Made by a program: the position numbers and the translations under genes
The notes under the pieces: model-generated
The model's database searches: none
Seen by the model: the letters and a program-made list of their open reading frames with translations, nothing else
What the model was told of the DNA's origin: nothing
Assembly (NCBI GenBank): GCA_017626895.1
Contig: JAGAHV010000032.1
Location: 1 to 20,510, forward strand
Reading direction: 5' to 3'
Length of the DNA stretch: 20,510 bases
Source of the DNA: Ventricola sp017626895
Lineage (GTDB): Bacteria > Bacillota > Clostridia > Christensenellales > Aristaeellaceae
Shown here: positions 7,912 through 15,401 of the stretch, one piece after another
Layout of the letters: the number at the start of each line of letters is the position of its first letter
Numbering within the stretch: position 1 is the stretch's first letter

Positions 7912-9592
7912 TTTTAAAGAAATGCCGTATGTGCGCCCGGATTTTGAGGCACTGCGAACGGCCTATGAACAGACCTGTGACGGCCTCACCAATGCCGGTT
8001 CCTACGAGGAGGCGAAAGAGGCCTTTTTCTCCCTTCAGGCCATGAATGAACAGGTTCAGACACAGGCCTCCATCTGTTCCGTGCGCAATACCATGGACAA
8101 GACGGATGATTTTTACGAGAATGAGGTCAAATGGATTCGGGAGGCGCAGGCCGGTCTGATTCCGGTATACAAACGCTATCAGATGGCGCTGGCATCCTGC
8201 CGGTTCCGTCCGGAATTTGAGGCGGAGTTCGGTCCGCAGCTGTTTCGCCTGGTGGATGCGGCAATCAAGACCACGGATGAGAGCATCATCCCCGAGACCA
8301 TCCGGGAAGGGGAGGTTTCTCAGGCGTACGAAAAATCCAGTGCACTGGCAACGACCTGTTTCCGCGGGGAAACCTGCAATTTCTACGGCCTCCTCAGACA
8401 CATGGAGAGTACGGACCGGGCGGAGCGGCGGGAATCGTTCCATGCCTGGGCCAATCTGTATGCCTCCATTGCGCCGCAGCTGGATGCGCAGTATGATGAG
8501 CTGGTGCATCTGCGGACGGAGATGGCGCGGAAACTGGGCTTTGAACAGTACACGGAGCTTGCCTATCTGAACCTCAGCCGTTTTGACTATACCAAAGAGG
8601 ACGCGGCCCGGTTCAGAAAACAGATCCGGGAGATCGTTACGCCGGCAGTGGCGGAAATCCGGGAACGTCAGCGTGTCCGTCTGGGGGTGGATCATCTCCG
8701 GTACTACGATGAGATGCTGCTTTTCCCGGAAGGGAATGCCAACCCCATCGGGGAGTTGGAAACGCTGGTGAAAAAAGCGCAGCGGATGTACCGGGAGATG
8801 AGCCCGGAGACTGGTGAATTCTTTGACTTCATGGTCCGTTATCATCTGTTTGACCTTGAGACCCGCCCGGGGAAACACATGGGCGGTTATATGACCAGTT
8901 TCCCGGCCTATCAGGCACCGTTTATCTTCAGCAATTTCAACGGAACCAGTGCGGATGTGGAAGTGCTGACCCATGAGGCCGGCCATGCCTTCCAGGGGTA
9001 CATCGGGATGCGGAGCATTCCGGTATCGGACCTGACCAGTTCCACATCGGAGGTCAATGAAATTCATTCCATGACGATGGAACACTTTGCCTATCCGTGG
9101 ATGGGAGAGTTCTTCAGGGAGAAAACGGATCAGTATATCACGGCACATCTGATCGGCGGACTGGCCGTGATTCCGTACATGGCCTGTGTGGACGAGTTCC
9201 AGCATGAGGTCTATGCCAATCCGCAGCTTGATGCCATGGAGCGCCGCAGATTGTGGCGTACCATTGAACGGACGTATATGCCGTGGCGTGACTATGAGGG
9301 GGAATCCTTCCTTGAGGAAGGCGGATTCTGGATGCAGAAGCAGCACATCTTCCTGTATCCTTTCTACTACATTGACTATGCGCTTGCCGGAATGTGTGCG
9401 TTCCAGTACTACGGACGGATGAAGAAAAACCGCGGCGAGGCATGGCAGGATTATCTGCGGCTTTGCCGGGCAGGCGGGACGAAGGGGTATTTTGAACTCC
9501 TTCAGGAGGGCCGTCTTCTGAACCCGTTCCACGAGGGAAATGTGGAAAAGAGCGTCCGGCATGTGATCGATGAGATCATGGACAGATACTGA
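7904..9592 (+). CDS. M3 family oligoendopeptidase (PepF-like)
   Basis: A zinc metallopeptidase that cleaves short peptides, expected in the cytoplasm (no signal peptide). Its 562 residues are normal for the family. The zinc site is HEAGH at 357-361; the third ligand is a glutamate in SEVNEIHS (E386 most likely, 25 residues after H361). The N terminus MLDFKEMPYVRPDF matches the usual start of these enzymes. ATG 7904 has AAGGA at 7891-7895 and overlaps the acyltransferase stop by 8 nt. The frame is also open upstream through the acyltransferase repeats back to 7670, but that stretch is Arg/Lys/Cys-rich repeat read in the wrong frame, so a longer start is rejected. A probable terminator follows directly. 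Confidence 0.94.
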   Translation: MLDFKEMPYVRPDFEALRTAYEQTCDGLTNAGSYEEAKEAFFSLQAMNEQVQTQASICSVRNTMDKTDDFYENEVKWIREAQAGLIPVYKRYQMALASCRFRPEFEAEFGPQLFRLVDAAIKTTDESIIPETIREGEVSQAYEKSSALATTCFRGETCNFYGLLRHMESTDRAERRESFHAWANLYASIAPQLDAQYDELVHLRTEMARKLGFEQYTELAYLNLSRFDYTKEDAARFRKQIREIVTPAVAEIRERQRVRLGVDHLRYYDEMLLFPEGNANPIGELETLVKKAQRMYREMSPETGEFFDFMVRYHLFDLETRPGKHMGGYMTSFPAYQAPFIFSNFNGTSADVEVLTHEAGHAFQGYIGMRSIPVSDLTSSTSEVNEIHSMTMEHFAYPWMGEFFREKTDQYITAHLIGGLAVIPYMACVDEFQHEVYANPQLDAMERRRLWRTIERTYMPWRDYEGESFLEEGGFWMQKQHIFLYPFYYIDYALAGMCAFQYYGRMKKNRGEAWQDYLRLCRAGGTKGYFELLQEGRLLNPFHEGNVEKSVRHVIDEIMDRY

Positions 9593-9595
9593 AAA

Positions 9596-9633
9596 GTGAA
9601 TCCGGATTTGCGAAAATCGGTCTTCACCTTTTT
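9596..9633 (+). terminator. Probable Rho-independent terminator after the M3 peptidase
   Basis: An imperfect 14-bp stem (arms 9596-9609 and 9614-9627, 11 of 14 positions pair, loop GCGA) starts 3 nt after the peptidase stop and is followed by TTTTT at 9629-9633. It ends the GC-rich block. Confidence 0.6.
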
Positions 9634-9894
9634 GCACGGGTATATCGTTTCGGACATTGAAGGTTTACAGCGAATTCGGGAAGGAGTAGATATCTGGCTG
9701 AAAAGCGCTTAAGAAACGCCAGACTGCTAAACCCGGCCATGACAAAGCGCTTGGAATTACGCCTTCTTCACTGGTGAAAAGCAAGAATTTCGGATAATCA
9801 AAAGCGGATATACAGATTGGGCAACACGTTATAACGGCTGTCTTCTTGATTGGTTGTGCGCTGCTGTTGTATCATTCGATTATGGAACAATGAC

Positions 9895-9924
9895 TTGAAA
9901 CAGATGCTGCATGTGTTTTATAAT
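9895..9924 (+). promoter_or_regulatory. Sigma-A-type promoter of the Rpn gene
   Basis: TTGAAA (9895-9900) and a perfect TATAAT (9919-9924) are separated by 18 nt. The GTG start of the Rpn gene lies 26 nt after the -10 box, with GGAGG at 9938-9942 placed 8 nt before it. This gene is therefore probably transcribed on its own. Confidence 0.75.
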
Positions 9925-9950
9925 AGAGCATATAAGAGGAGGTATTCTCT

Positions 9951-10913
9951 GTGAGTGAACAGGTACAAAGCATAAGCATGCCCTATGACAGTGCTTTTAA
10001 AAGTATTATTAAAAAATGTCCTCGATTGTGTCTGATGCTGATCAATGAACTGTTCTATCATGCAGGACTGAGCGATGAAGAGTATGATGGAACAGAGAAG
10101 GTTATTTTGCTGGACAAAGAACTTCCCAGCCTTGTAACAAGAAACTATGAGGAAGATGTTCGCGTTCAGGTAATCGGAAAAACAACAAGAATATACCATC
10201 TTGAATGCCAGACAACGCCAGATGGAACCATTATCCTGAGAATGTTTGTCTATGATACTCTTGCCGCCATTGATGAGGCTAAAATAAGTGATTCCAAAAT
10301 CGTGGTAGAAATTGACAATTCCGGGGTGTTGTTTCTACGAAATCCCGGAAACGTTCGGGACACCCTGACGGTAGAAATTCGTGCTCCTCAGGGGAAAAAG
10401 CTGACGTATGAAATACCAGTTTTGAAAATACAGAACTATTCGCTTGATGCTCTGCTGGAAAAGAAACTGTTTGTTCTGCTTCCATTTATTTTCTTTAATT
10501 ATGAGCGCCAGCTGCGCAAGACACCGGAAGATCCAGTGATTTACAACAGAATCCGGGAACTGTTTAACACGATTTTTCAGAAGTTACAGGGAAGCATAAC
10601 GGACAACAATCTTACAGCATATGAAGCAAGTACATTGCTTGATGCGTTGAAAGTGGTATTTCGTGAACTGGGAAACACGAACAAAGCAGGTAAGGAGGTT
10701 GAAGAAATCATGCATGGAAAAGTTCTGGAATTCAGTGCGGATAAGTACTATAATGAGGGCGAGGAAAAAGGGAAGAAAGAAGGGGAGAGAAAAGGTATAA
10801 TTAAAGTGCTTGCTTCTCTGGTAAAGGATGGAATTTTGACAGAAAAAGCTGCCGCGGTGCGTGCTGAAATGACAGAAGACGAGTTTCGCTCTGTATTGGA
10901 GTCAGCGTCATAA
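9951..10913 (+). CDS. Rpn family recombination-promoting nuclease / putative transposase (PD-(D/E)XK)
   Basis: A 320-residue protein of the Rpn (formerly transposase_31/PDDEXK transposase) type, nucleases that promote RecA-independent recombination in the family members studied. The N terminus PYDSAFKSIIKK resembles the usual D-x-x-FK start. The nuclease core is D69 in EEDVRVQV and E85-C-Q87 in YHLECQ. The C-terminal tail has the typical EGEEKGKKEGERKG run followed by a short helical segment. The start is GTG, set by GGAGG 8 nt upstream. The gene is AT-richer than the upstream operon and has its own promoter. A decayed copy of its 3' end lies downstream, consistent with past duplication or multi-copy behaviour. 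Family assignment is firm; activity is untested. Confidence 0.87.
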   Translation: MSEQVQSISMPYDSAFKSIIKKCPRLCLMLINELFYHAGLSDEEYDGTEKVILLDKELPSLVTRNYEEDVRVQVIGKTTRIYHLECQTTPDGTIILRMFVYDTLAAIDEAKISDSKIVVEIDNSGVLFLRNPGNVRDTLTVEIRAPQGKKLTYEIPVLKIQNYSLDALLEKKLFVLLPFIFFNYERQLRKTPEDPVIYNRIRELFNTIFQKLQGSITDNNLTAYEASTLLDALKVVFRELGNTNKAGKEVEEIMHGKVLEFSADKYYNEGEEKGKKEGERKGIIKVLASLVKDGILTEKAAAVRAEMTEDEFRSVLESAS

Positions 10914-11061
10914 GGGATGAAGAAATCTACCGGGTTATGTGAGTCGACTTTTGAAAGATCCGTAGGTTTTAAGCTGATGGAACGTGCTGGTATTTGCAGG
11001 GAATCTGTTGCATAAGGGATTCTCATGACAGATACGTGCAATGATTTGCTGAAGCCCATTA

Positions 11062-11099
11062 GAACGGAAGCTGTGTATCTTGCTTCCGTTCGTTTTGTT
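11062..11099 (+). terminator. Hairpin terminator downstream of the Rpn gene
   Basis: A perfect 10-bp stem (GAACGGAAGC at 11062-11071, GCTTCCGTTC at 11082-11091) with a 10-nt loop is followed by GTTTTGTT. It lies 148 nt after the Rpn stop. The T tract is moderate, so strength is uncertain. Confidence 0.6.
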
Positions 11100-11146
11100 A
11101 TTCTGATGCACTGCATAGAAGCCCAACCTTCCGGTATTTAAGGTGA

Positions 11147-11260
11147 GTACATTATTTGGGGCATGGAAGAGAGAGTATGGGAATACGAATAAGGCAGATA
11201 AGGAGTTAAGGAAATCATGGGCGGAGAAGTTTTGACGTTCAGTGCGGATAAGTACATCTG
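11147..11260 (+). pseudogene. Decayed fragment of the Rpn gene 3' part
   Basis: The stretch aligns with about 10630-10750 of the intact Rpn gene. The best block is AAATCATG..GGA.AAGTT.TG followed by an exact TTCAGTGCGGATAAGTAC (10731-10748 and 11239-11256). In the right frame it reads IMGGEVLTFSADKYI then stop, against IMHGKVLEFSADKYY in the intact protein. One base is missing in the AAGGAG..GAAATC block (frameshift) and a stop comes early, so it is not functional. It shows that the locus once held a second copy or underwent partial duplication. Confidence 0.75.
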
Positions 11261-11368
11261 AAAGCATCAGAAAAAGAACTGGCGGAACATATGGATTCCG
11301 ATTCTTCTGAGAAACGAAATTTGGCGGATAAAGAAGAACTTATGTATACTGGAAGAAGGGTGATCATT

Positions 11369-12397
11369 ATGAGCCGATATGTTCTGTTCAACGATGATGT
11401 TCAAGTCGCACTTTTTACGGTGCAGCATTCGGTCATTACAGACTTTACGCCGCAGAAACCGGCGCTTCTTCCCATGCAGATTCGCTCTGCTTCCGCAGAG
11501 GGTTTTTCCGCGTGGCTGCGGGCTCGTGCGATAGACCTTGGCAATCGGCAGCATCGGACGGTGATGCATGAACTGCTGGGGAGCCGTGATAAAATCACGC
11601 TGGCACTCCGCACACATATGTTCAGCCTCTCGGATACCTTCACCTGCTTTAAAGAGGGCGAGTTTACGCCGCGGCTTCAGTTATGTCAGCCGCAGGAGCA
11701 GAACATGGTGAGTGAGTATATCCTGTTTCCAGGTGACACCGCTGTTCGCCGAATGGATGTGGCGACACCGAATGCCTCTGCGGACGGGAGTTTTCCCAAG
11801 ACCTGGCGATTTGAGGAGGGAAGCTGGTGGCTGTACAAGCTGCAGCCCGCTGCGGCAACGAAGGCTGAGGTTGAAATCAGCCGTGTCCTTCGTGAAGCGG
11901 GATGGGAGGCTGCTGAATATGACTACGTGGGGCGGTTTCGAAAACGGGTGAAAAGCCGCAGCTTTCTGAAAGCACATGAGTTTTTTGAGCCATATGATTC
12001 CTTCCGCTTCTTCTTTGATCATCCCGACGATGACGATGCGGTAATTTATCTGAACATCGCCTCTCTTGGCAAAGCTTATGAGCGCGCGTGGAAACGGATT
12101 CTTCTGGCAGATGCCCTTTTTGCCAATACGGACCGGCATATGCGAAACTTCGGATTCATCCGGTCTTCGTTAACCGGAGAAGTGCTGCGGCTGGCTCCGA
12201 ATTTTGACAACAACCAGGCGTACCAGGCCAGTCCCGGCGGCAGATATTCTGAGGGAATGCTGCGAATGTATATGAACCAGGCAGATGATGCCGATCGGAA
12301 AAATCTGCAGGAACTATGTGAGGCGTTATCGGATCATCCTTATCTGCAGCAGGCACAGGAGACAGGCACTAAATATATGAATGGGGGAATGTGCTGA
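11369..12397 (+). CDS. HipA-like kinase domain protein
   Basis: A 342-residue protein whose C-terminal half resembles the HipA kinase fold. NTDRHMRNFGF contains the catalytic aspartate D255 with H257 and N260 nearby, and APNFDNNQAY provides the metal-binding aspartate D280. HipA proteins phosphorylate cytoplasmic targets such as glutamyl-tRNA synthetase and cause growth arrest or tolerance; the target here is unknown. The first part (1-150) is not recognisable. No HipB-like antitoxin is adjacent. The start is taken at ATG 11369 after GGAAGAAGGGTGAT; ATGs at 11291 and 11344 are in frame with poorer sites. Composition is mixed and the gene lies alone between a decayed Rpn fragment and convergent minus-strand genes. 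A related HipA-like subfamily without toxin function is possible. Confidence 0.72.
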   Translation: MSRYVLFNDDVQVALFTVQHSVITDFTPQKPALLPMQIRSASAEGFSAWLRARAIDLGNRQHRTVMHELLGSRDKITLALRTHMFSLSDTFTCFKEGEFTPRLQLCQPQEQNMVSEYILFPGDTAVRRMDVATPNASADGSFPKTWRFEEGSWWLYKLQPAAATKAEVEISRVLREAGWEAAEYDYVGRFRKRVKSRSFLKAHEFFEPYDSFRFFFDHPDDDDAVIYLNIASLGKAYERAWKRILLADALFANTDRHMRNFGFIRSSLTGEVLRLAPNFDNNQAYQASPGGRYSEGMLRMYMNQADDADRKNLQELCEALSDHPYLQQAQETGTKYMNGGMC

Positions 12398-12495
12398 TAT
12401 TTAGCCGGAGTTTAGTGCGTGGTTGAACTTATATACCAAGTTTGGTGCATTTTTGAATTGCACGCGAATGCAGTGTCGTAATGCAGGAAAATAAG

Positions 12496-12531
12496 AAAGC
12501 AGGGTTACCAGTTAAAATGATACCCTGCTTT
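12496..12531. terminator. Bidirectional terminator between convergent genes
   Basis: A perfect 10-bp stem (AAAGCAGGGT at 12496-12505, ACCCTGCTTT at 12522-12531) with a 16-nt loop lies between the HipA-like gene (plus) and the glycosidase gene (minus). The T-rich continuation is better on the minus strand (CTTTCTTATTTTCC), so it may mainly serve the minus-strand gene. Confidence 0.6.
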
Positions 12532-12695
12532 GATTCATTCTGCGATTTGGTTGATTGGTATATTGCTCTGACTTTTAGCAGTTTGACAGGATTAAATTGT
12601 CTGCCATCATCTTTATGAAAAAACGGATCTGGCGTGCCCTGTTTGTTTTGACGCTGAAGTGTGCCTTCTTCCATCACTCAGGTAACATCACTGTT

Positions 12696-13601
12696 TCATT
12701 CAGAATCTTTCCATACTGGTTTTGCATTTGCCCATTCACTCTCTGGTATAAGCGTGGAAAAATAGAGAATATCGCAAATCAGCCTTCTTTTTGAATTGGA
12801 AAGACCATTGGTTTTTTCCCCTCCCAGGATAACGCTTGAGGAAGATCCACCATCCAGATTGTAAGCGAGAGGAACTTCCAGCCCGTGCAGAAAATGGATC
12901 AGGTCTTCAATTGAAAGTCCTGCTGAGCCGGCATTTTCAGGGCCTTCCGTGGCGACAAACAGATAAGACAGTTTTCCAAGCTGACAGGCGGCCATTCGCT
13001 GCGTTTTTTTGAAAGTGCCTGCATCACGGCGCTTCGGCGGAAGGATTTCCTTTCCGTCCATAATCAGGGCAGGTCCAAAGTTAAAGCTGTTGATAATTGT
13101 TCCGTTAAACGACTCAACCATTTCATTTGTGGGATCACGTAAAATGTGGAAATCTCCCTGATCATCAATGATCAGAATATCCAATGCCATATCTGCTTTT
13201 GCTCGATAGGTACATGCCTGTCGAATCAGATAGCCGCTGTTATGGTAACTGAAATAATCGCCATTTATCGCCAGCACAGCATTATTTCTCTCGGCCAGTA
13301 TTTCCGGATAAACGCATCTGGTAGAGCCGTAACGATCAGCCATTGCAGTCCTTATCTGTGATGGATCTGCGACTTTTACATATACCAGCTGGATATTGGT
13401 GTCATACGCACGGGTATTTTCAATACGGACGCTGAGTGTTTCATCCTCATATCCACGTGAATCCGGCAGAAAGGCATCAGGAATTCCCGGAAGTCCAGGA
13501 CTGCTGTCAATAGGGAGAGGCGGATAGTCTGTCAGTCCGGATACAGGCAACAATAATGCAATCAGAATCAGCACGCAATAACTTATTCGACTGGTTTTCA
13601 A
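12696..13601 (-). CDS. Exported phosphodiester glycosidase (NAGPA-like) family protein
   Basis: A 301-residue exported protein with a Sec signal (MKTSRISYCVLILIALLLPVSG). The mature part has the marks of the phosphodiester glycosidase (NAGPA/DUF2233) family: AINGDYFSYHNSG (about 111-123) and YNLDGGSSSSV (about 247-257), with LFVATEG and a helical SIEDLIHFLHGLEVP before the latter. Known relatives remove sugar from phosphodiester links, for instance in cell-wall or capsule material. I chose TTG at 13601 because GAGGAGG (13610-13616 on the plus map) sits 8 nt before it and the signal peptide then begins properly. GTG 13634 and ATG 13631 are in frame but lack a ribosome site and would place acidic residues ahead of the signal. 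The substrate is unknown. Confidence 0.85.
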   Translation of the reverse strand: MKTSRISYCVLILIALLLPVSGLTDYPPLPIDSSPGLPGIPDAFLPDSRGYEDETLSVRIENTRAYDTNIQLVYVKVADPSQIRTAMADRYGSTRCVYPEILAERNNAVLAINGDYFSYHNSGYLIRQACTYRAKADMALDILIIDDQGDFHILRDPTNEMVESFNGTIINSFNFGPALIMDGKEILPPKRRDAGTFKKTQRMAACQLGKLSYLFVATEGPENAGSAGLSIEDLIHFLHGLEVPLAYNLDGGSSSSVILGGEKTNGLSNSKRRLICDILYFSTLIPESEWANAKPVWKDSE

Positions 13602-13705
13602 GAAAACGGCCTCCTCATTCATCTTTTCCATCACAGGATATCAACAGTTGTTTACGGCAGGGACGGACCTGAGATGATGCTGTCGTCATCAATGATGATG
13701 TCAGT

Positions 13706-14578
13706 TCACTGGCTGACATCGGAGTTGGTGGCAATCGCCGGATGGCTTGATGATTGAATTTGCGCTGACGGGGACAGTACATCAAGAATCCACGGATCAT
13801 CCATGGTTCCTTTTCCTGAAACTGCCTGTATCCGGTCTGTATGCAAATAGCATATAAGACGCACTCCGCCTGCCCGGTCTACACCGGAAACGGAAATATG
13901 TCCGTCGTCTCCCACAATCCATCTGGAGCCGTATCTTCTCCAGTCGCTTGTCCAGTACCAGCTGTGTCCGCCAATCCGTTTCAATCCTTTTTTATATGCA
14001 TAGGGTGTTCCTGTCGCAATCCGTTTTTTGCAGGCGACAAAGTCTTCCTCGACAAATCCGTAATCCGCACGGAAGAGTTCTCCCAAACGGGAAGGGGGAG
14101 CAATATATCCCCTGCCCGGCATCTCTTCAAGTACCGATATCTGCTCACGGGTAAACATATCTCCAAGCACCTGATTCTGAAGCGTCTGGTGAAGCTGACA
14201 GTTCTGATAGTCTAAAGGCGGCGTTTTATCCGCCACATCCCGGAAGTCGTTGTAAAGCAGATAATCAATAATGTATTCCGTCATCATACAGACAAGATCG
14301 TCGTTTTCCTCTGTTACAGGGTCTCCGTTTGGATGCTTTCTATTTTTCTCATCATACTTGACGTTATTGCTTTCGGTGGTGATATCCAGGAATTCCGGAA
14401 CTCCAGCACCCAGAATTCTCCACAATACAGGCTGTCGGGCCCCATCGCTCTCATAATAATAGGTTCCAAACAGTGCCCATCCTTTGGAGATCTCCGAGGC
14501 ATCCGCTGATAAAACAGAGCAAAACTGGAACACGAGCATAATCATTCCAATGAGGAACCCTATTCTGAATGTATTCAT
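13706..14578 (-). CDS. Exported DUF6273-like protein
   Basis: A 290-residue protein with a signal peptide (FLIGMIMLVFQFCSVLSADA, cleavage near residue 28). The body resembles DUF6273 domains, which are common in exported proteins of Clostridia: QPVLWRILGAG (49-59), WYWTSDWR (207-214) and SGVDRAGGVRLICYL (231-245). This fold is related to formylglycine-enzyme/C-type-lectin-like folds and usually has a binding role (inference from family appearance). A GTMDDPW motif at 257-263 precedes a Ser-rich tail. The start ATG has a GGAGAGG-type site about 9 nt upstream. The neighbouring glycosidase gene begins 105 nt further along the same strand, so co-transcription is likely. Function is unknown. Confidence 0.75.
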   Translation of the reverse strand: MNTFRIGFLIGMIMLVFQFCSVLSADASEISKGWALFGTYYYESDGARQPVLWRILGAGVPEFLDITTESNNVKYDEKNRKHPNGDPVTEENDDLVCMMTEYIIDYLLYNDFRDVADKTPPLDYQNCQLHQTLQNQVLGDMFTREQISVLEEMPGRGYIAPPSRLGELFRADYGFVEEDFVACKKRIATGTPYAYKKGLKRIGGHSWYWTSDWRRYGSRWIVGDDGHISVSGVDRAGGVRLICYLHTDRIQAVSGKGTMDDPWILDVLSPSAQIQSSSHPAIATNSDVSQ

Positions 14579-14643
14579 ATCTTTTGCCTCTCCGATTTTT
14601 TTTCGTGATAAAATTATCGGCTTAAAGGAAAGCCTGATGCAGT

Positions 14644-14690
14644 CTGTTTCTCAAAATTTGAACGGGATCGGTTGAGAAAACAGGTATTTT
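14644..14690 (+). terminator. Hairpin with T run, function uncertain
   Basis: CTGTTTCTCAA (14644-14654) pairs with TTGAGAAAACAG (14672-14683) with one bulged base, and TATTTTT follows. It looks like a plus-strand terminator, yet no intact plus-strand gene lies just before it. It could block transcription entering the HTH/kinase operon or be left over from a lost gene. Confidence 0.4.
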
Positions 14691-14730
14691 TGACTCGTTT
14701 TCTGGGATTTACACGTCCTGTGTTGCTGCT

Positions 14731-14778
14731 CATTATGGATTAGTTATACGGGTTTTTGGTGTTCTGAAAGAAGACTTT
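14731..14778 (+). repeat. Diverged 48-bp coding-like repeat, copy A
   Basis: It matches 18182-18229 at 41 of 48 positions. In the frame starting at 14731 it encodes HYGLVIRVFGVLKEDF, against HYGTVIRFFGVLEKDF in copy B (12 of 16 identical). Several of the base changes are silent third-position changes, suggesting both are remnants of a once-coding sequence. The surrounding frame is open for about 55 codons but lacks a convincing start. Confidence 0.65.
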
Positions 14779-14800
14779 TTATCTCAACTCGGTGACCGTA

Positions 14801-14830
14801 TTGCTTTTCTTCTCGCCATTGTGATATAGT
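14801..14830 (+). promoter_or_regulatory. Promoter candidate for the HTH/kinase operon
   Basis: TTGCTT (14801-14806) and TATAGT (14825-14830) are spaced by 18 nt. The start of the HTH gene lies 115 nt beyond, leaving room for the inverted repeat at 14851-14871 in the leader. Confidence 0.5.
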
Positions 14831-14850
14831 GATTTTTGCTTGCTCAATAG

Positions 14851-14871
14851 GTCAAATGGCATTGATTTGAC
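14851..14871. promoter_or_regulatory. Inverted repeat, possible operator of the HTH protein
   Basis: GTCAAAT and ATTTGAC form perfect 7-bp arms around a 7-nt spacer. The site lies about 20 nt after the candidate -10 box and 74 nt before the HTH start, a fitting place for self-repression. Binding is inferred only from position and symmetry. Confidence 0.4.
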
Positions 14872-14945
14872 GGGACTGTTTGATCAGACTCCATAGTGTT
14901 TTCACTTGTATGGAGCTGGAAATTCGTGAGACGGGGGGAAGAAAT

Positions 14946-15401
14946 ATGAGCGGGGATGAGAAGAAAAATATGACCACCAGTCAGTTGCTGACGCTCATCC
15001 GCAAAGCCGATTCATTTGAAGAGGTTCTTTTTTCCTATCAGCGGATTCGTGATCCCCGGTTTTCAGATGTTTTGTATGCTCTGATGGAAAAGAAAAAAGT
15101 AAAGTCAAAGAAAATCATTCAGGAAAGCCGTATGGAGCGATCCTATTATTACCATCTTCTCAGCGGAAAGAAGAATCCAGGTCGGAATATTGTGCTGCGT
15201 ATTGCTTTGTGCATGCAGGCGACATTGGATGAGACAAATTATCTGCTTAAAGTCAGCGGTCATTCCGGCCTTTATGCGAAAGTACTCAGAGACGCAACGC
15301 TGATTTACGCGATAACGCAGCGGATGAACATGGACCAGGCAAATGCACTTTTACTGGAATCGAATCAGGAACCGTTATTCATGGAGGAGTCCAATGAATA
15401 A
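14946..15401 (+). CDS. Small XRE-like helix-turn-helix protein paired with the kinase
   Basis: A 151-residue cytoplasmic protein. Residues about 52-105 look like an XRE/Cro-type helix-turn-helix: VKSKKIIQESRMERSYYYHLLSGKKNPGR..., then VLRIALCMQATLDETNYLLKVSG. This continues into a helical stretch (LRDATLIYAITQRMNMDQANALLLESN), the form common in Clostridial regulators of this type. Residues 10-45 form an extra helical N-terminal part. ATG 14946 is chosen because GGGGGAAG lies just upstream; an in-frame ATG at 14880 lacks such a site. The stop overlaps the kinase start by 8 nt, so the two are translated together. It may be the kinase's output regulator or its substrate (inference): Ser/Thr residues are plentiful, but no phosphorylation site can be named. 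Confidence 0.8.
   Translation: MSGDEKKNMTTSQLLTLIRKADSFEEVLFSYQRIRDPRFSDVLYALMEKKKVKSKKIIQESRMERSYYYHLLSGKKNPGRNIVLRIALCMQATLDETNYLLKVSGHSGLYAKVLRDATLIYAITQRMNMDQANALLLESNQEPLFMEESNE

Larger units (their letters stand above)
9593..9950. other. Intergenic region before the Rpn-type gene
   Basis: This stretch of about 358 bases holds the peptidase terminator at its left end and the Rpn promoter at its right end. Between them I see no convincing gene. Short coding-like scraps exist (a 38-codon frame starting at GTG 9596, and frames near 9780-9897), but none has a ribosome site. The 9-mer AAAGCGCTT occurs twice (9702-9710 and 9744-9752), with a partly cre-like core. Confidence 0.6.
10914..11368. 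other. Gene-poor region between Rpn gene and HipA-like gene
   Basis: About 455 bases with no intact gene that I trust. It contains a terminator-like hairpin (11062-11099), a decayed copy of the Rpn 3' end (11147-11260) and an open stretch (11252-11368) in frame with the HipA-like gene, which could be a longer N terminus or leftover coding sequence. A 10-mer CATAAGGGAT at the Rpn stop (10909) recurs at 11011. Confidence 0.6.
14579..14945. other. Divergent intergenic region between DUF6273 gene and HTH/kinase pair
   Basis: About 367 bases separate two divergently transcribed units. Reading left to right it holds a hairpin followed by a T run (14644-14690), one copy of the 48-bp coding-like repeat (14731-14778), a promoter candidate (14801-14830), and an inverted repeat (14851-14871) ahead of the HTH gene. 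No intact gene is seen. Confidence 0.65.

Noticed and set aside
7661..9637. Long open frame (658 codons) on the minus strand opposite the M3 peptidase
   Set aside because: The peptidase with HEAGH on the plus strand explains this stretch. The minus product is low-complexity in the repeat area and has no familiar motif.
10935..11267. Minus-strand frames across the gene-poor region after the Rpn gene
   Set aside because: They run through the terminator hairpin and the decayed Rpn fragment, and show no ribosome site or recognisable motif.
12597..12794. 65-codon plus-strand frame at the 3' end of the glycosidase gene
   Set aside because: It overlaps the clear minus-strand glycosidase gene and lacks a ribosome site.
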